The notes beneath the pieces were generated by a model. The model did no database searches. It had not been told where the DNA came from and worked only from the letters and a program-made list of their open reading frames with translations. Positions 1 through 8,221 of a stretch of 12,617 nt of DNA are shown in pieces. This stretch comes from Synergistaceae bacterium (GTDB lineage Bacteria; Synergistota; Synergistia; Synergistales; Aminobacteriaceae), in the NCBI GenBank assembly GCA_017475805.1, contig JAFVEW010000335.1, positions 1-12,617 on the forward strand, in the 5' to 3' direction. Made by a program: the position numbers and the translations under genes. Positions within the stretch are counted from its first letter, which is position 1; every line of letters begins with the position of its first letter.

Positions 1-31
1 ACAAAAATTAAAATAATCGAACTAAACATTT

Positions 32-490
32 TCATTTCGCTACGATCTGTTTCAGATTATAATAAGCCGCAAACATAACGTTGCAATGATTATAAGGTGA
101 TTCGAGCAAATCGCAATTTTCCAAAAAGAATTCGTCCATAGCTCTCATTTCAGTATAATACGGCAAATCAAGAACTTTTAAACGCGGAACTTCATTGAAA
201 ATATTTTTATCGAACATCAGGAAATATTGAAGAATGCTATCGGCAATAGGGCGCGCGCCCCAGTTCATGTAATGGTTGTATTGCGATTTGGCAATATCTG
301 AAATTGACTTTACGCGCTCAAAGTTCGGGACTTCATTCGGCATTTTGTCATAATCTATAAGATTGCCGTACTTTTCAGTCCAGATAAACGAGTAAGAATA
401 ATCGTCAACGAAAAGCGGGAACAGGAAATTTCTCGCCATTAAAACGCCCCAAACCGCCAGCAACAATAATACCCACGAATACTTTTTCAT
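32..490 (-). CDS. Probable remnant of a polytopic membrane glycosyltransferase (DUF6056-like), internally deleted
   Basis: The frame encodes 152 residues. It has one N-terminal membrane segment (about residues 5-24) followed by FVDDYSYSFIW, which resembles the Asp-Asp motif after the first helix of GT-C-like/DUF6056 membrane proteins. Further on, NWGARPIADSILQYF resembles the family's Asn/Gly-Arg helix. After about residue 98 the sequence jumps to a soluble tail (VPRLKVLDLPYYTEMR ... NHCNVMFAAYYNLKQI) that looks like the C-terminal end of such proteins. Full-length members have many more helices and several hundred residues, so I infer an internal deletion that kept the frame open. The frame has its own ATG and an AAGGAG 14 nt upstream, and it is the last gene of the operon. 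An intact member would be the final sugar transferase acting with GtrA and GtrB upstream. Family assignment is moderate; loss of function is inferred. No terminator is visible in bases 1-31. Confidence 0.55.
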   Translation of the reverse strand: MKKYSWVLLLLAVWGVLMARNFLFPLFVDDYSYSFIWTEKYGNLIDYDKMPNEVPNFERVKSISDIAKSQYNHYMNWGARPIADSILQYFLMFDKNIFNEVPRLKVLDLPYYTEMRAMDEFFLENCDLLESPYNHCNVMFAAYYNLKQIVAK

Positions 491-503
491 TTCTAAAATT
501 TTT

Positions 504-572
504 ACTCCTTAATATCAAAGATAATTCCTAATTAAGCATTCCGAATTGTCTTTTTCACTCCTTAATATCAAA
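504..572. repeat. 16-bp direct repeat spanning the end of the deacetylase gene
   Basis: The 16-mer ACTCCTTAATATCAAA occurs at 504-519 and again, 53 bp away, at 557-572. On the minus strand the second copy is the last codons (Phe-Asp-Ile-Lys-Glu, stop) of the deacetylase gene. The first copy also reads Phe-Asp-Ile-Lys-Glu-stop and carries the AAGGAG used as ribosome binding site by the downstream frame. A small duplication of the gene end is the simplest explanation. Confidence 0.75.
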
Positions 573-1379
573 AAAATTTGTAATTTTAATGCCGTTATTC
601 TTGATTTTTTCTTTGACGATATTTGATTTAACGGCGTTAAATTCGCTTTCAAAATCGTGTTCCAAATTTAAGAATGACTGCAAAACTTTATTATCTTCTC
701 CGATGTGAACCATTATTTCAGTCGTGCCGTCTTGAAGTTCATCAATCACTGAACATAACCATTTTTCATTTATCGAGCCGCCTGCGACAATTCCATAAAA
801 ATAATCAGGCGTTGAAAATCCAAATTTCTGGGCTTTGCGTTTTGCGTTTGAAGCCAAAAAATTCAGAGCCGATTTTGATAGCGAAAAAGCCCCCCGAGCG
901 TGAGGCACTCTTATTGCCTTGACGTTTAATTTTTGCGATAAATCTGCCGTAATTGAAAATATTTTCGGCAAAACGTGTAAATGTTGGTGACTGTCAAAAT
1001 GAGATATTCTTAAACCTGAATTTTGGATTTTTTTTGCTTGAGCTGACAGTTCGGCTCTGACTTCATCAAAATTTATTCTGCCATTCAAATAACGTTTTAC
1101 GAAAATCGAAAAATCATCGTAAAAATCTCCCGAAGAATTTACAAGCGATTTTATTTCTGACGGCGGCAGGACGGGCGAGCCTCTTACGAGCGTAAAATGA
1201 ATCCCGATGCCTAAATTTTTATGAGCTTTTGCAATTTTAACGGCGTCATCAAATGCTTTTCCTCCGGCCATCAGCGACGCTGAACGGCAAATACCGTTAT
1301 TGAAAGCGTCCTCGATTGCGGAATTTACTAAGTCGTGAGAGCCGAAATCGTCAGCATTAACTATCAGTTTTTTCATCAT
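555..1379 (-). CDS. YdjC/ChbG/HpnK-family carbohydrate deacetylase
   Basis: This family removes N-acetyl groups from amino-sugars with a bound divalent metal. Visible signature residues (numbered from ATG 1379) are NADDFG at 8-13 (acid base and metal ligand), GIHFTL around 59-64 (His ligand) and HFDSHQHLH at 127-135. Length is 274 residues, normal for the family. The usual C-terminal Met-x-His-Pro-Gly reads MVHIGE here, a conservative-looking departure. The start is ambiguous: an in-frame GTG lies at 1397 and ATGs at 1379 and 1376, none with a good ribosome binding site. The ATGs put NADDFG at its usual distance from the N-terminus. The gene overlaps the end of the glycosyltransferase by about 20 nt, which implies translational coupling. 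In this context it probably trims a polyprenyl-linked or envelope amino-sugar, as ArnD does after ArnC, rather than degrading chitobiose. Confidence 0.88.
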   Translation of the reverse strand: MMKKLIVNADDFGSHDLVNSAIEDAFNNGICRSASLMAGGKAFDDAVKIAKAHKNLGIGIHFTLVRGSPVLPPSEIKSLVNSSGDFYDDFSIFVKRYLNGRINFDEVRAELSAQAKKIQNSGLRISHFDSHQHLHVLPKIFSITADLSQKLNVKAIRVPHARGAFSLSKSALNFLASNAKRKAQKFGFSTPDYFYGIVAGGSINEKWLCSVIDELQDGTTEIMVHIGEDNKVLQSFLNLEHDFESEFNAVKSNIVKEKIKNNGIKITNFFDIKE

Positions 1380-2262
1380 TTTTTGAATAAATTTCACGGA
1401 CTATATACAAAGGTCTGTTTTTGGTTTCATCATAAGCTCTGCCGATGTACATTCCGATAATTCCTGTGCATAAAAAATTCAGGCTGAAAAGCAATAATAC
1501 AAAAAACATTTCCGAAACAAACGAATTTGTAATTCCGTAAAAAAATACACCGAACAGGCTTAAAACACCGAGATAAAATATTAATTTCAACGGGAAAGAG
1601 CTGAACGATAATAGGCCGTCAAAAGCAAGCGCAAAAAGTTTTCTAAAAGTAAATTTTGACTCGCCGCCATAACGTTGTTCGCAGACGTAATCTATCATAG
1701 TTCTTCTGAAACCGATCCAAGAAAATATTCCGCGCATAAATTTGTGAGTCTCTTTGAATTTCAGGACGGCATTAACAACACGCCTATCCATAAGGCAAAA
1801 CTCTCCGACTTCTTCAATAATGTGAGCTTCTGAAACGATATTATAAATTTTATAAAAATAACTGGTAAGAAATTTTCTGACTGCGCCGTCCGAATTTCGG
1901 TTCGTTCTCTTTGTGTAAACGATGTCGAAACCTTCGCGCCATTTTTCAATCATAGACGGACTTATTTCTGGAGGGTGTTGCAAATCTGCGTCAATAATCA
2001 CTACCGCATCGCCTTCAGAATAATCAAGTAAAGCCGTTAATGCAGGTTCAATGCCGAAATTTCTTGAAAACTCGATAACTTTTACTCGCTCATCATTTGA
2101 GGCGATATTTTTCAAAATGTTTAACGTGTTGTCGCGGCTTCCGTCATCAACGAAGATAATTTGAAATTTTTCGTTTGAGTTTTCCATCACGCTTATAACG
2201 CGGCTGTATAATAAATTCACTGACTTCTCTTCGTTGTAACACGGACACAGGATTGACAGCAT
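1357..2262 (-). CDS. GtrB/ArnC/DPM1-type polyprenyl-phosphate glycosyltransferase (GT2)
   Basis: The protein has 301 residues with an N-terminal GT-A fold: PCYNEE at 7-12, FVDDGSRDNT at 38-46 (nucleotide binding), and the metal-binding DAD within DADLQHPPE at 91-99. The RYGGESKF segment near 195-205 matches the conserved loop of DPM1-like enzymes. Two hydrophobic helices follow (about 225-250 and 258-282), as in GtrB and ArnC. The known role of the family is transfer of a sugar from a nucleotide donor to undecaprenyl phosphate on the cytoplasmic face of the inner membrane. It lies 31 nt downstream of gtrA-like and overlaps the deacetylase gene. The three together form a lipid-linked sugar donor module. 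The sugar cannot be read from sequence. The upstream AAGGAAG lies farther than usual (about 14 nt) from the ATG. Confidence 0.92.
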   Translation of the reverse strand: MLSILCPCYNEEKSVNLLYSRVISVMENSNEKFQIIFVDDGSRDNTLNILKNIASNDERVKVIEFSRNFGIEPALTALLDYSEGDAVVIIDADLQHPPEISPSMIEKWREGFDIVYTKRTNRNSDGAVRKFLTSYFYKIYNIVSEAHIIEEVGEFCLMDRRVVNAVLKFKETHKFMRGIFSWIGFRRTMIDYVCEQRYGGESKFTFRKLFALAFDGLLSFSSFPLKLIFYLGVLSLFGVFFYGITNSFVSEMFFVLLLFSLNFLCTGIIGMYIGRAYDETKNRPLYIVREIYSKNDEKTDS

Positions 2263-2293
2263 AATTTTGATAAAACTTCCTTATCTAATAAAT

Positions 2294-2686
2294 TTACTTT
2301 CTGAAAATAATCACTTTGCTTGCAACGTAATTCAGAACGTTGACGATTATATCACTCGTGATTTTTGAGGACAGCGCATTAAAGTTCAATAAATCCACCG
2401 CAACAAACATTATTGCGACATCTAAAATTCCCGTGCCCAGTCTGCATCCGAAGAACGCCGGAATTTCGCGGAACAGAATTTTTGCGTCAAAAGACCTGCT
2501 CTCAAACACAAATAACTTGTTCGTTACAAACGCAAAGGACACTGCAAAAAACCAAGCCAGAACGCTCGACATAACGTTTGAAAAATTCAGAACGCTGTAA
2601 AATAAAAAATAAGCCGAAAAATTTACAACGGTCGTCAGAGCTCCGAAAATCACGTACATGATTAAACTTTTATATTTATTCATCAT
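2294..2686 (-). CDS. GtrA-like membrane protein, putative polyprenyl-phosphate-sugar flippase
   Basis: The 130-residue protein has four predicted membrane helices (about 8-28, 37-56, 80-97 and 105-127). It carries the family motif VTNKLFVFES after helix 2, which corresponds to the GtrA F-x-x-N-x-x-(W/F)-V-F signature. GtrA proteins are thought to move undecaprenyl-phosphate sugars across the inner membrane. The gene immediately downstream encodes the matching GtrB-type enzyme. Two consecutive ATGs (2686, 2683) overlap the stop of the outer-membrane channel gene by about 11 nt, so its translation is probably coupled to the efflux genes. Length matches the family (about 120-150). Confidence 0.88.
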   Translation of the reverse strand: MMNKYKSLIMYVIFGALTTVVNFSAYFLFYSVLNFSNVMSSVLAWFFAVSFAFVTNKLFVFESRSFDAKILFREIPAFFGCRLGTGILDVAIMFVAVDLLNFNALSSKITSDIIVNVLNYVASKVIIFRK

Positions 2687-4160
2687 AATTTTTCCAGCCT
2701 CCGCCCAAAGATTTGAACAGGGCGATTAAATTTATAAATTTCTGTCCTTCGCTCGACACAAATTCACTTTCGATTGAAAAAACTTCCTGCCGGGCTTTCA
2801 GAACTTCCGCGAAATTTATCAGTCCGCTTGAATATTTATTTTTTGTAATCTCAAAATTTTCAGCGGCGGCGTTCAAGGCATTGCCCAAAGATTTATTGCG
2901 CAAAATTTCCTGTACGTTAGCGTCCATTGCGTCATGAACTTCGGCAACGGCTTTCAAGATGACGTTCTCAAATTCGGCAAGCAACTGCTCTTCAATAGCT
3001 GATTGAACTTGAATATTTTTTCTGATTTCTTTCATGTTGAAAATCGGCCATTTCAATGCAGGGCCTATCGAATAAGTGTAAGAGCCTGACGAAAATAAAT
3101 GTCCCGTGCTGAAACTTTCAAAGCCTATCGAACCGAGAAGCTGAATGACGGGATACACGCTTTTCTCCGCGGTTTTGCGCGTCTGAATTTGAGCCGCTAA
3201 TTTTCTTTCGGCAGCCCTGATGTCGGGACGCTGTTTTAATGTTTCGGCAGGTATTCCGGCAAATTTTGAAATTTCGATTTCGGGAAATTTTTTCTTCGCG
3301 GATAATTTTTCGTTGAGGCTTTTGGGAATTGCGCCTGTCAAGACTGCAAGAGCGTTCATAGTCTGATTTAATGACTGAGTGATTTCCGGAATTTTGGCGC
3401 GGGTGATTTCAATTTCGCTTTGAGCCTGTCTCAATGAAGCTTCATCAGCGAGACCCGATTTAAGCTGGGAGTTTAATATTTCTAAAAGTTCGCTTTGTGA
3501 TTTCAGATTATTTTCAGCTATTTCGAGCTGACGCTGAAAGACCCTCAAATTAAAATAGTTCATTGCGACTTCCGCCGACAGACTTACTTTTGCGTTTTCA
3601 AACTCTGCATTTTCGGCTTCTAAATTTGCCTTGGCAGCTTCGAGTTCATGTCTGTTCTTGCCGAAAAAATCAATCTCCCACGATGCCTCAAAACCCAGCG
3701 AGTATTTGTTGTAGCTTTTTTCTTCTTCGTCCTCAACATCTGAGTTTCTGCCGTTTTCGTAGCCTGCGTTGAAATCAGGCTTCACTCCGAAATTTGTCCT
3801 GCTCATGCCAAGCACGGCACGGGCTTCGAGGACTTTTGCGCGTGAAGCCATTAAATCCCTGTTTGATAAAAACGCGCTCTCGATTAAATCCGTCAGGACA
3901 TCATCATCGAAAATCCGCCACCATTCGGATAAAAAATCATCTTTTTGAGACGAACCTTTCACGAGCCTGTCCCATTTTGAAGAATAATCATCAGTTTTTG
4001 TTTTTATGATTGTATCATCTGATGAATATTCCCTTACAAGTTCGAGCCAGTCTTTATCTGCCGTATCCGTTAATTCAGAAGCATTGAGCCTTGCAGGCAG
4101 CGTTACAGCAAAAGCAAATGAAAAAAATAATACAGCAATAAAAATTTTATTCGTCTTCAT
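2676..4160 (-). CDS. Outer-membrane efflux channel, TolC/OprM (NodT) type
   Basis: The protein has about 494 residues from the preferred ATG at 4160. That start directly precedes a signal peptide (MKTNKIFIAVLFFSFAFAV, probable cleavage near LNA-SE). An upstream in-frame ATG at 4190 would add ten Met/Lys-rich residues that spoil the signal peptide. Two outer-membrane efflux repeats are visible. They have Ala/Glu/Leu-rich helices (ARVLGMSR-like and ALAVLTGAIP segments), and the typical sequence ETLKQRPDIRAAERKLAAQ opens the second half. Unlike many NodT-family channels there is no lipobox cysteine, so it should be a non-lipidated outer-membrane protein. It overlaps the RND gene by 14 nt, and its start lies inside the codons for that protein's acidic tail, where purine-rich GAAGAAGATGAG may serve as ribosome binding site. 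Confidence 0.93.
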   Translation of the reverse strand: MKTNKIFIAVLFFSFAFAVTLPARLNASELTDTADKDWLELVREYSSDDTIIKTKTDDYSSKWDRLVKGSSQKDDFLSEWWRIFDDDVLTDLIESAFLSNRDLMASRAKVLEARAVLGMSRTNFGVKPDFNAGYENGRNSDVEDEEEKSYNKYSLGFEASWEIDFFGKNRHELEAAKANLEAENAEFENAKVSLSAEVAMNYFNLRVFQRQLEIAENNLKSQSELLEILNSQLKSGLADEASLRQAQSEIEITRAKIPEITQSLNQTMNALAVLTGAIPKSLNEKLSAKKKFPEIEISKFAGIPAETLKQRPDIRAAERKLAAQIQTRKTAEKSVYPVIQLLGSIGFESFSTGHLFSSGSYTYSIGPALKWPIFNMKEIRKNIQVQSAIEEQLLAEFENVILKAVAEVHDAMDANVQEILRNKSLGNALNAAAENFEITKNKYSSGLINFAEVLKARQEVFSIESEFVSSEGQKFINLIALFKSLGGGWKNYDE

Positions 4161-7100
4161 ACTCATCTTCTTCATCTTCGTCATCATCATAATTTTTATT
4201 TCTCAGGATACTTTTGAGATTTTCCCTTAATCTTTGCATCATGACAAAAAATCCCGGGATTAAAAATATTCCAAGCACCGTTGCCGCCAGCATTCCGAAA
4301 AACATAACTGCTCCGACATGCTTCCTGCTTTCTGCTCCTGCTCCCGTTGCAAATAACATAGGCATTACGCCCAAGACACAGGTAAAAGCCGTCATCAAGA
4401 CCGAACGGAATCTTTCACGGCACGCAGTCAAAGCCGAATCAAGAATTGAAAGCCTGTTCACTTCCCGTTGTTCTTTGGCAAATTCGACAATTAAAATTGC
4501 GTTCTTTGTCGCAAGCCCAACGAGCAATAACATTCCAAGCTGAGTGTAAATGCTCATTGGAATATAAATTACAATTAAGCCGATCAACGCTCCCAAAACG
4601 GCAGAAGGAAGCGACATCATGACAGCAAAAGGCGCGCTCCAGCTCTCGTATTGGGCAACAAGGAACAAAAATCCGAAAATGATAGCCGTTGCAAAAACCA
4701 AAATAAAATTTCCTTCGCTTTTCTGTTCATGATATGCCTGTCCTGACCATGAATAAGAATAGCCGTGAGGTAAAACTTCTTCGGTTATTTCCATAATTTT
4801 TTCCATCGCCTGAACGCTTGAAAATCCCGGGTCTAAAATTATATTGACCGATGCTGACGGATAAAGATTAAATCTTTCAAGACTGCTTGGAGCGGTTATT
4901 CTCTTGAAAGATGCAAACGCGCCCAACGGCACCTGCTGATTATTTTTATTTGGTATATAAATTCTGTTCAGAGCCTCCGATGTATCTCGGAAAGAAGAGT
5001 CATTCTGGACAATCACGCGGGTCTGCTGTGTTCCGATGTTTATGTTATTGACATAGTATGTTCCAAAATAAACTTGTAAAATATTAAAAGCATCTCCGAT
5101 TGATATGCCCATTGCGTTGGCTTTTAGCCTGTCGAAATCAATGAAAATATGGGGCGTGTTGACATTAAAAGCGCCCGAAACATACATGACTTCTTCCAGT
5201 TCTTCAAGCCTTTTTGTAAGGGCTTCAACTGTTTCAGCGAGTTTTGTGGGATTATCTTCGCCCACTGACTGAATGACTAAATCCCTGCCGTTCGTAGTTG
5301 AAAGTTCGGCTATGGCTGGCTGTGAGAAAACAGTTATTTCAGCGTCATCAGAAAATTTTGCCAGCAGTCCGTCAACAGTTTCCAAAATTTCTTCCTGAGA
5401 TAAGCCCGGATCTTCACGGTTTTCAAAATCATCGAGTATTAACGTGAAAAGCCCGACGTTTTCGCCGTCTCCGTCAAGAAAACTGTATCCCTCAATGTCG
5501 GCGTAAGACTTAACGCCGTCAAGAGAATTTATTTCGGGCATGATTTTTTGTAAAACTTCGCGGGTCTGCATTTTCGATGAAGTGTCAGAAAGTTTTACGC
5601 CGCCCATTATAATGCCCTGATCTTCGTCGGGAATAAAGACTGCCGGCATTGCGTCCATTACAAAATACGAAGCAGCGCATAAAACTGCAAAGCATACAAA
5701 AATTATAACGGAACTCCGTGCGATATAGACGGAAACCCTTGCAAAACCCTCAGTCGTTAAGTACAGAATTTTATTAAACCATGCCAGAGGGCCGCGAATT
5801 TTATTTTCTGTATTTTTCAATAAATGCGCGCACATAGCCGGACTTAGAGTAAATGCTACGACAGTCGAACATACGACGGCAAAGGACATGGTTGCGGCAA
5901 ACTGTTTGTAAATCTGCCCGGTAATTCCGCCAAGGAACGCAACCGGGACAAATATTGCAAGAAATATCAAAGTTGTAGCTATTAAGGAGCTTCCGACATC
6001 TTTCATAGCCTGTCCGGCAGCCTCGACAGGATTTTCAATGCCGTGTTCCATTAAATACAAAACCCTTTCAACAACAACTATTGCGTCATCAACGACAGTG
6101 CCGATTACAAGGACAAGACCGAAAAGCGTAAAAATATTTATGCTGTATCCCAGAGCCGCAAGCCCGATGAACGAAGCCATTATTGACACGGGAATAGCCG
6201 CTGTCGGAATAAGGGTTGCCCGCCAGTTCTGAAGAAATATATAACATACAAGAACCACTAAAATAAAAGTTAATATCAGGGTTTCAAAAATTTCAATTAT
6301 TGAGGCAATTACGAAATCCGTGGTGTTATAAAACAAAACAATGTCAACATCATCGGGCAGGGAGCGTTTTATGTTTTCTATTGTATCTCTTACGCCGTTT
6401 ATAATGTCAATGGCGTTTGAGTTTGCTCCCTCAGAAAGAATGATTATCGCCGCAGGTTTCCCGTGATAATAAGAACTCATGACGTAATCATCAGCCCCGA
6501 GTTCGACACGGGCAACGTCCTTTAATTTTATTATTCTTCCCTCTGATGACGCGAGCGAAATATCTTCAAATTCGCTTATTTTTGTCATTCTGCCTTTTGC
6601 AATGATCGAAATGACTTCATGAGAACTTGAATTATTTGAAGGGCTTGAACCTAACGAACCCAAAGCCGCCTGTTTGTTCTGGTTTTCAATGGCCGTGATA
6701 ACGTCGGAAGCGCTTAAACCCAACGAAGCCAGCCTTTCGGGATCGAGCCATATTCTGACGGCATAAGGAGCTCCGATAACCTGAACTTTTCCCATTCCAT
6801 GAATGCGCGACAAATTATTTTTGATGTAATTGTTTGCATAATTTGTCAAAAATAATTCGTCCTTCGTAGCATTGGGCGAAGTCAGAGCGATAAATCCGAG
6901 CAGGTTTGAAAAAGTCGATTCAACGTGAATGCCCTCGTCCGAAACTTCTTTCGGAAGTGAAGACATTGCCTCTTGAAGCCTGTTCTGTACCCTGACCATT
7001 GCAATGTCGGGGTCAGTGCCTATTTCAAACATAACGGTAAGCTCATAAATGCCCTGATTATTGGCACTTGAACTCATGTAGAGCATGTCATCAACGCCGT

Positions 7101-7311
7101 TGACAGCTTCTTCGAGCGGAATGGCAACAGTTTTAATTACAGTTTCGGCATCAGCCCCGGGATAAGATGTCCAAATATCGACTTGGGGCGGAGCGACTTC
7201 GGGATACTGCCGGACTGAAAGCGAATAAGCGCAAACTCCGCCGACAATCATTAAGAATAAAGAAATTACAATGGCAAAACGCGGCCTGTTTATGAAAAAC
7301 TTTGAGAACAT
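4147..7311 (-). CDS. RND multidrug efflux transporter, HAE1/AcrB type
   Basis: At 1054 residues this is the normal length for a hydrophobe/amphiphile efflux RND pump. The N-terminus MFSKFFINRPRFAIVISL is the family's first helix. GTVVDDAIVVVERV holds the proton-relay pair D408/D409 in helix 4, and TKNAILIVEFAKE holds the relay Lys K936 in helix 10. The large periplasmic porter loops follow helix 1 and helix 7. The pump uses proton import to push hydrophobic or amphiphilic compounds from the periplasm through the adaptor and the outer-membrane channel encoded on either side. It starts 9 nt after the adaptor stop. Oddity: the protein ends in a very acidic tail (DDDEDEEDEYEDE) beyond the last helix. 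The DNA of this tail doubles as the start region of the channel gene. Confidence 0.97.
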   Translation of the reverse strand: MFSKFFINRPRFAIVISLFLMIVGGVCAYSLSVRQYPEVAPPQVDIWTSYPGADAETVIKTVAIPLEEAVNGVDDMLYMSSSANNQGIYELTVMFEIGTDPDIAMVRVQNRLQEAMSSLPKEVSDEGIHVESTFSNLLGFIALTSPNATKDELFLTNYANNYIKNNLSRIHGMGKVQVIGAPYAVRIWLDPERLASLGLSASDVITAIENQNKQAALGSLGSSPSNNSSSHEVISIIAKGRMTKISEFEDISLASSEGRIIKLKDVARVELGADDYVMSSYYHGKPAAIIILSEGANSNAIDIINGVRDTIENIKRSLPDDVDIVLFYNTTDFVIASIIEIFETLILTFILVVLVCYIFLQNWRATLIPTAAIPVSIMASFIGLAALGYSINIFTLFGLVLVIGTVVDDAIVVVERVLYLMEHGIENPVEAAGQAMKDVGSSLIATTLIFLAIFVPVAFLGGITGQIYKQFAATMSFAVVCSTVVAFTLSPAMCAHLLKNTENKIRGPLAWFNKILYLTTEGFARVSVYIARSSVIIFVCFAVLCAASYFVMDAMPAVFIPDEDQGIIMGGVKLSDTSSKMQTREVLQKIMPEINSLDGVKSYADIEGYSFLDGDGENVGLFTLILDDFENREDPGLSQEEILETVDGLLAKFSDDAEITVFSQPAIAELSTTNGRDLVIQSVGEDNPTKLAETVEALTKRLEELEEVMYVSGAFNVNTPHIFIDFDRLKANAMGISIGDAFNILQVYFGTYYVNNINIGTQQTRVIVQNDSSFRDTSEALNRIYIPNKNNQQVPLGAFASFKRITAPSSLERFNLYPSASVNIILDPGFSSVQAMEKIMEITEEVLPHGYSYSWSGQAYHEQKSEGNFILVFATAIIFGFLFLVAQYESWSAPFAVMMSLPSAVLGALIGLIVIYIPMSIYTQLGMLLLVGLATKNAILIVEFAKEQREVNRLSILDSALTACRERFRSVLMTAFTCVLGVMPMLFATGAGAESRKHVGAVMFFGMLAATVLGIFLIPGFFVMMQRLRENLKSILRNKNYDDDEDEEDEYEDE

Positions 7312-7320
7312 ATTTTTTAT

Positions 7321-8109
7321 TTATTCACTTTCCGTAACTCTTACGCGCACCAATGACCCCGGGAGCAAAATGCCGTCTTCATTGTCTGCTTTGAGCCAGA
7401 TGTTTATTGTTCCAGTTTCGGGATTCATTGAGTTATCTTCAAAATCTTTTTCAATTTTTCCCGAAAATAAAGAACCGTCAGCTAAAAGCAATTCATACTT
7501 GAAATTTTTTTGGGAATTTTTGAAAATCAAATAATCCCTGTCGGGCATTGCGAATAAAATTCTTATGGGATTTATCTGGACAATTTCGCACAGAATATCT
7601 TCGGGCGACACATAACTTCCCTGATAAAAATTTATTTTGCCGGTTTTCCCGTCGAACGGGGCGGTGATTTTAGTCCGGTTTAATTGAACCTGGGCGATTT
7701 TCAGAGCCGCCTTGGCTTCACCGACAGCAGCCTGAGCCTGTTTAACTTCGCTCCCGGCAATGTCAATGTCTGACGCTGAAACGCCTCGTTTATCGGTCGT
7801 TTTGAGCCTTGAAAGATATTTTTCAGCACCGTCAAGTTTTGCCTGAGCTGATGAGAGTTCCGCTTTTTTCAAGGATACTTCGGCCTGAATTTCCGCCGTG
7901 TCGATAGTGAAAAGAATCCCGGATTTTTTTACGGATGTGCCTTCGTTAAAATGAATTTTTGTTATTTTCGCGCTGATTTCGGGACGGATTTTAACGCTGC
8001 GAGAAGCTTCCGCGTGTCCGATATAATCCCAAGCAAAAGCCGTTTCAATTTCTAATATTATAAACGCGGCAAAGAAAAAAAGTTCTGCAAAAATTTTTTT
8101 ATATTTCAC
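7321..8109 (-). CDS. RND efflux periplasmic adaptor (membrane fusion protein), short form
   Basis: The 262 residues have a signal-type N-terminus (hydrophobic 5-25, AFA-W cleavage). A first lipoyl half follows (about 38-73, including KITKIHFNEGTSVKKSGILF). Next come an alpha-helical hairpin (about 74-145), the second lipoyl half (LNRTKITAPFDGKTG, from 143) and a beta-barrel (about 180-260) ending at PGSLVRVRVTESE. Typical AcrA/MexA adaptors continue another 80-120 residues as a membrane-proximal domain. Here the frame stops and the pump gene begins 9 nt later, so that domain is absent. The start is GTG: an in-frame TGA lies just 6 nt upstream and no ribosome binding site is evident. It is the first gene of the efflux operon. 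Confidence 0.92.
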   Translation of the reverse strand: MKYKKIFAELFFFAAFIILEIETAFAWDYIGHAEASRSVKIRPEISAKITKIHFNEGTSVKKSGILFTIDTAEIQAEVSLKKAELSSAQAKLDGAEKYLSRLKTTDKRGVSASDIDIAGSEVKQAQAAVGEAKAALKIAQVQLNRTKITAPFDGKTGKINFYQGSYVSPEDILCEIVQINPIRILFAMPDRDYLIFKNSQKNFKYELLLADGSLFSGKIEKDFEDNSMNPETGTINIWLKADNEDGILLPGSLVRVRVTESE

Positions 8110-8221
8110 TTTTCAAATGTCATAACAAATCTAACGATTGATACTGAATTTTACGAATGTCATTACGCACAAAAAATATTGCAAGACAGCGCATATACTT
8201 GATAAGCTGTATAGCTACGAT
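8110..8221 (-). promoter_or_regulatory. Intergenic leader of the efflux operon with a repeated AATGACATT element
   Basis: These 112 bp must hold any separate promoter for the efflux operon. I see no convincing -35/-10 pair. Two near-identical 11-mers occur on the plus strand, AATGTCATAAC (8116-8126) and AATGTCATTAC (8156-8166), exactly 40 bp apart, about four helical turns. The upstream copy is a perfect odd palindrome (AATG-A-CATT) and the other keeps the ATGACAT core. The proximal copy sits 7-17 bp before the GTG start. A local efflux repressor site is possible, but no regulator gene is nearby. Confidence 0.3.

Noticed and set aside
4006..4543. Plus-strand frames antisense to the efflux genes (also 6038-6232, 7271-7534)
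   Set aside because: They are shadows of strongly coding minus-strand genes, with no motifs or ribosome binding sites.
8107..8175. About 21-codon leader frame (GTG start) whose TGA overlaps the adaptor GTG
   Set aside because: There is no ribosome binding site and no attenuator-like structure, and a short open frame of this size is expected by chance.
8170..8221. Possible terminator after Rpn1 (CAAG...CTTG stem before a run of T)
   Set aside because: The stem is only 4 bp with a 12-nt loop and is AT-rich around it. It is too weak to call.
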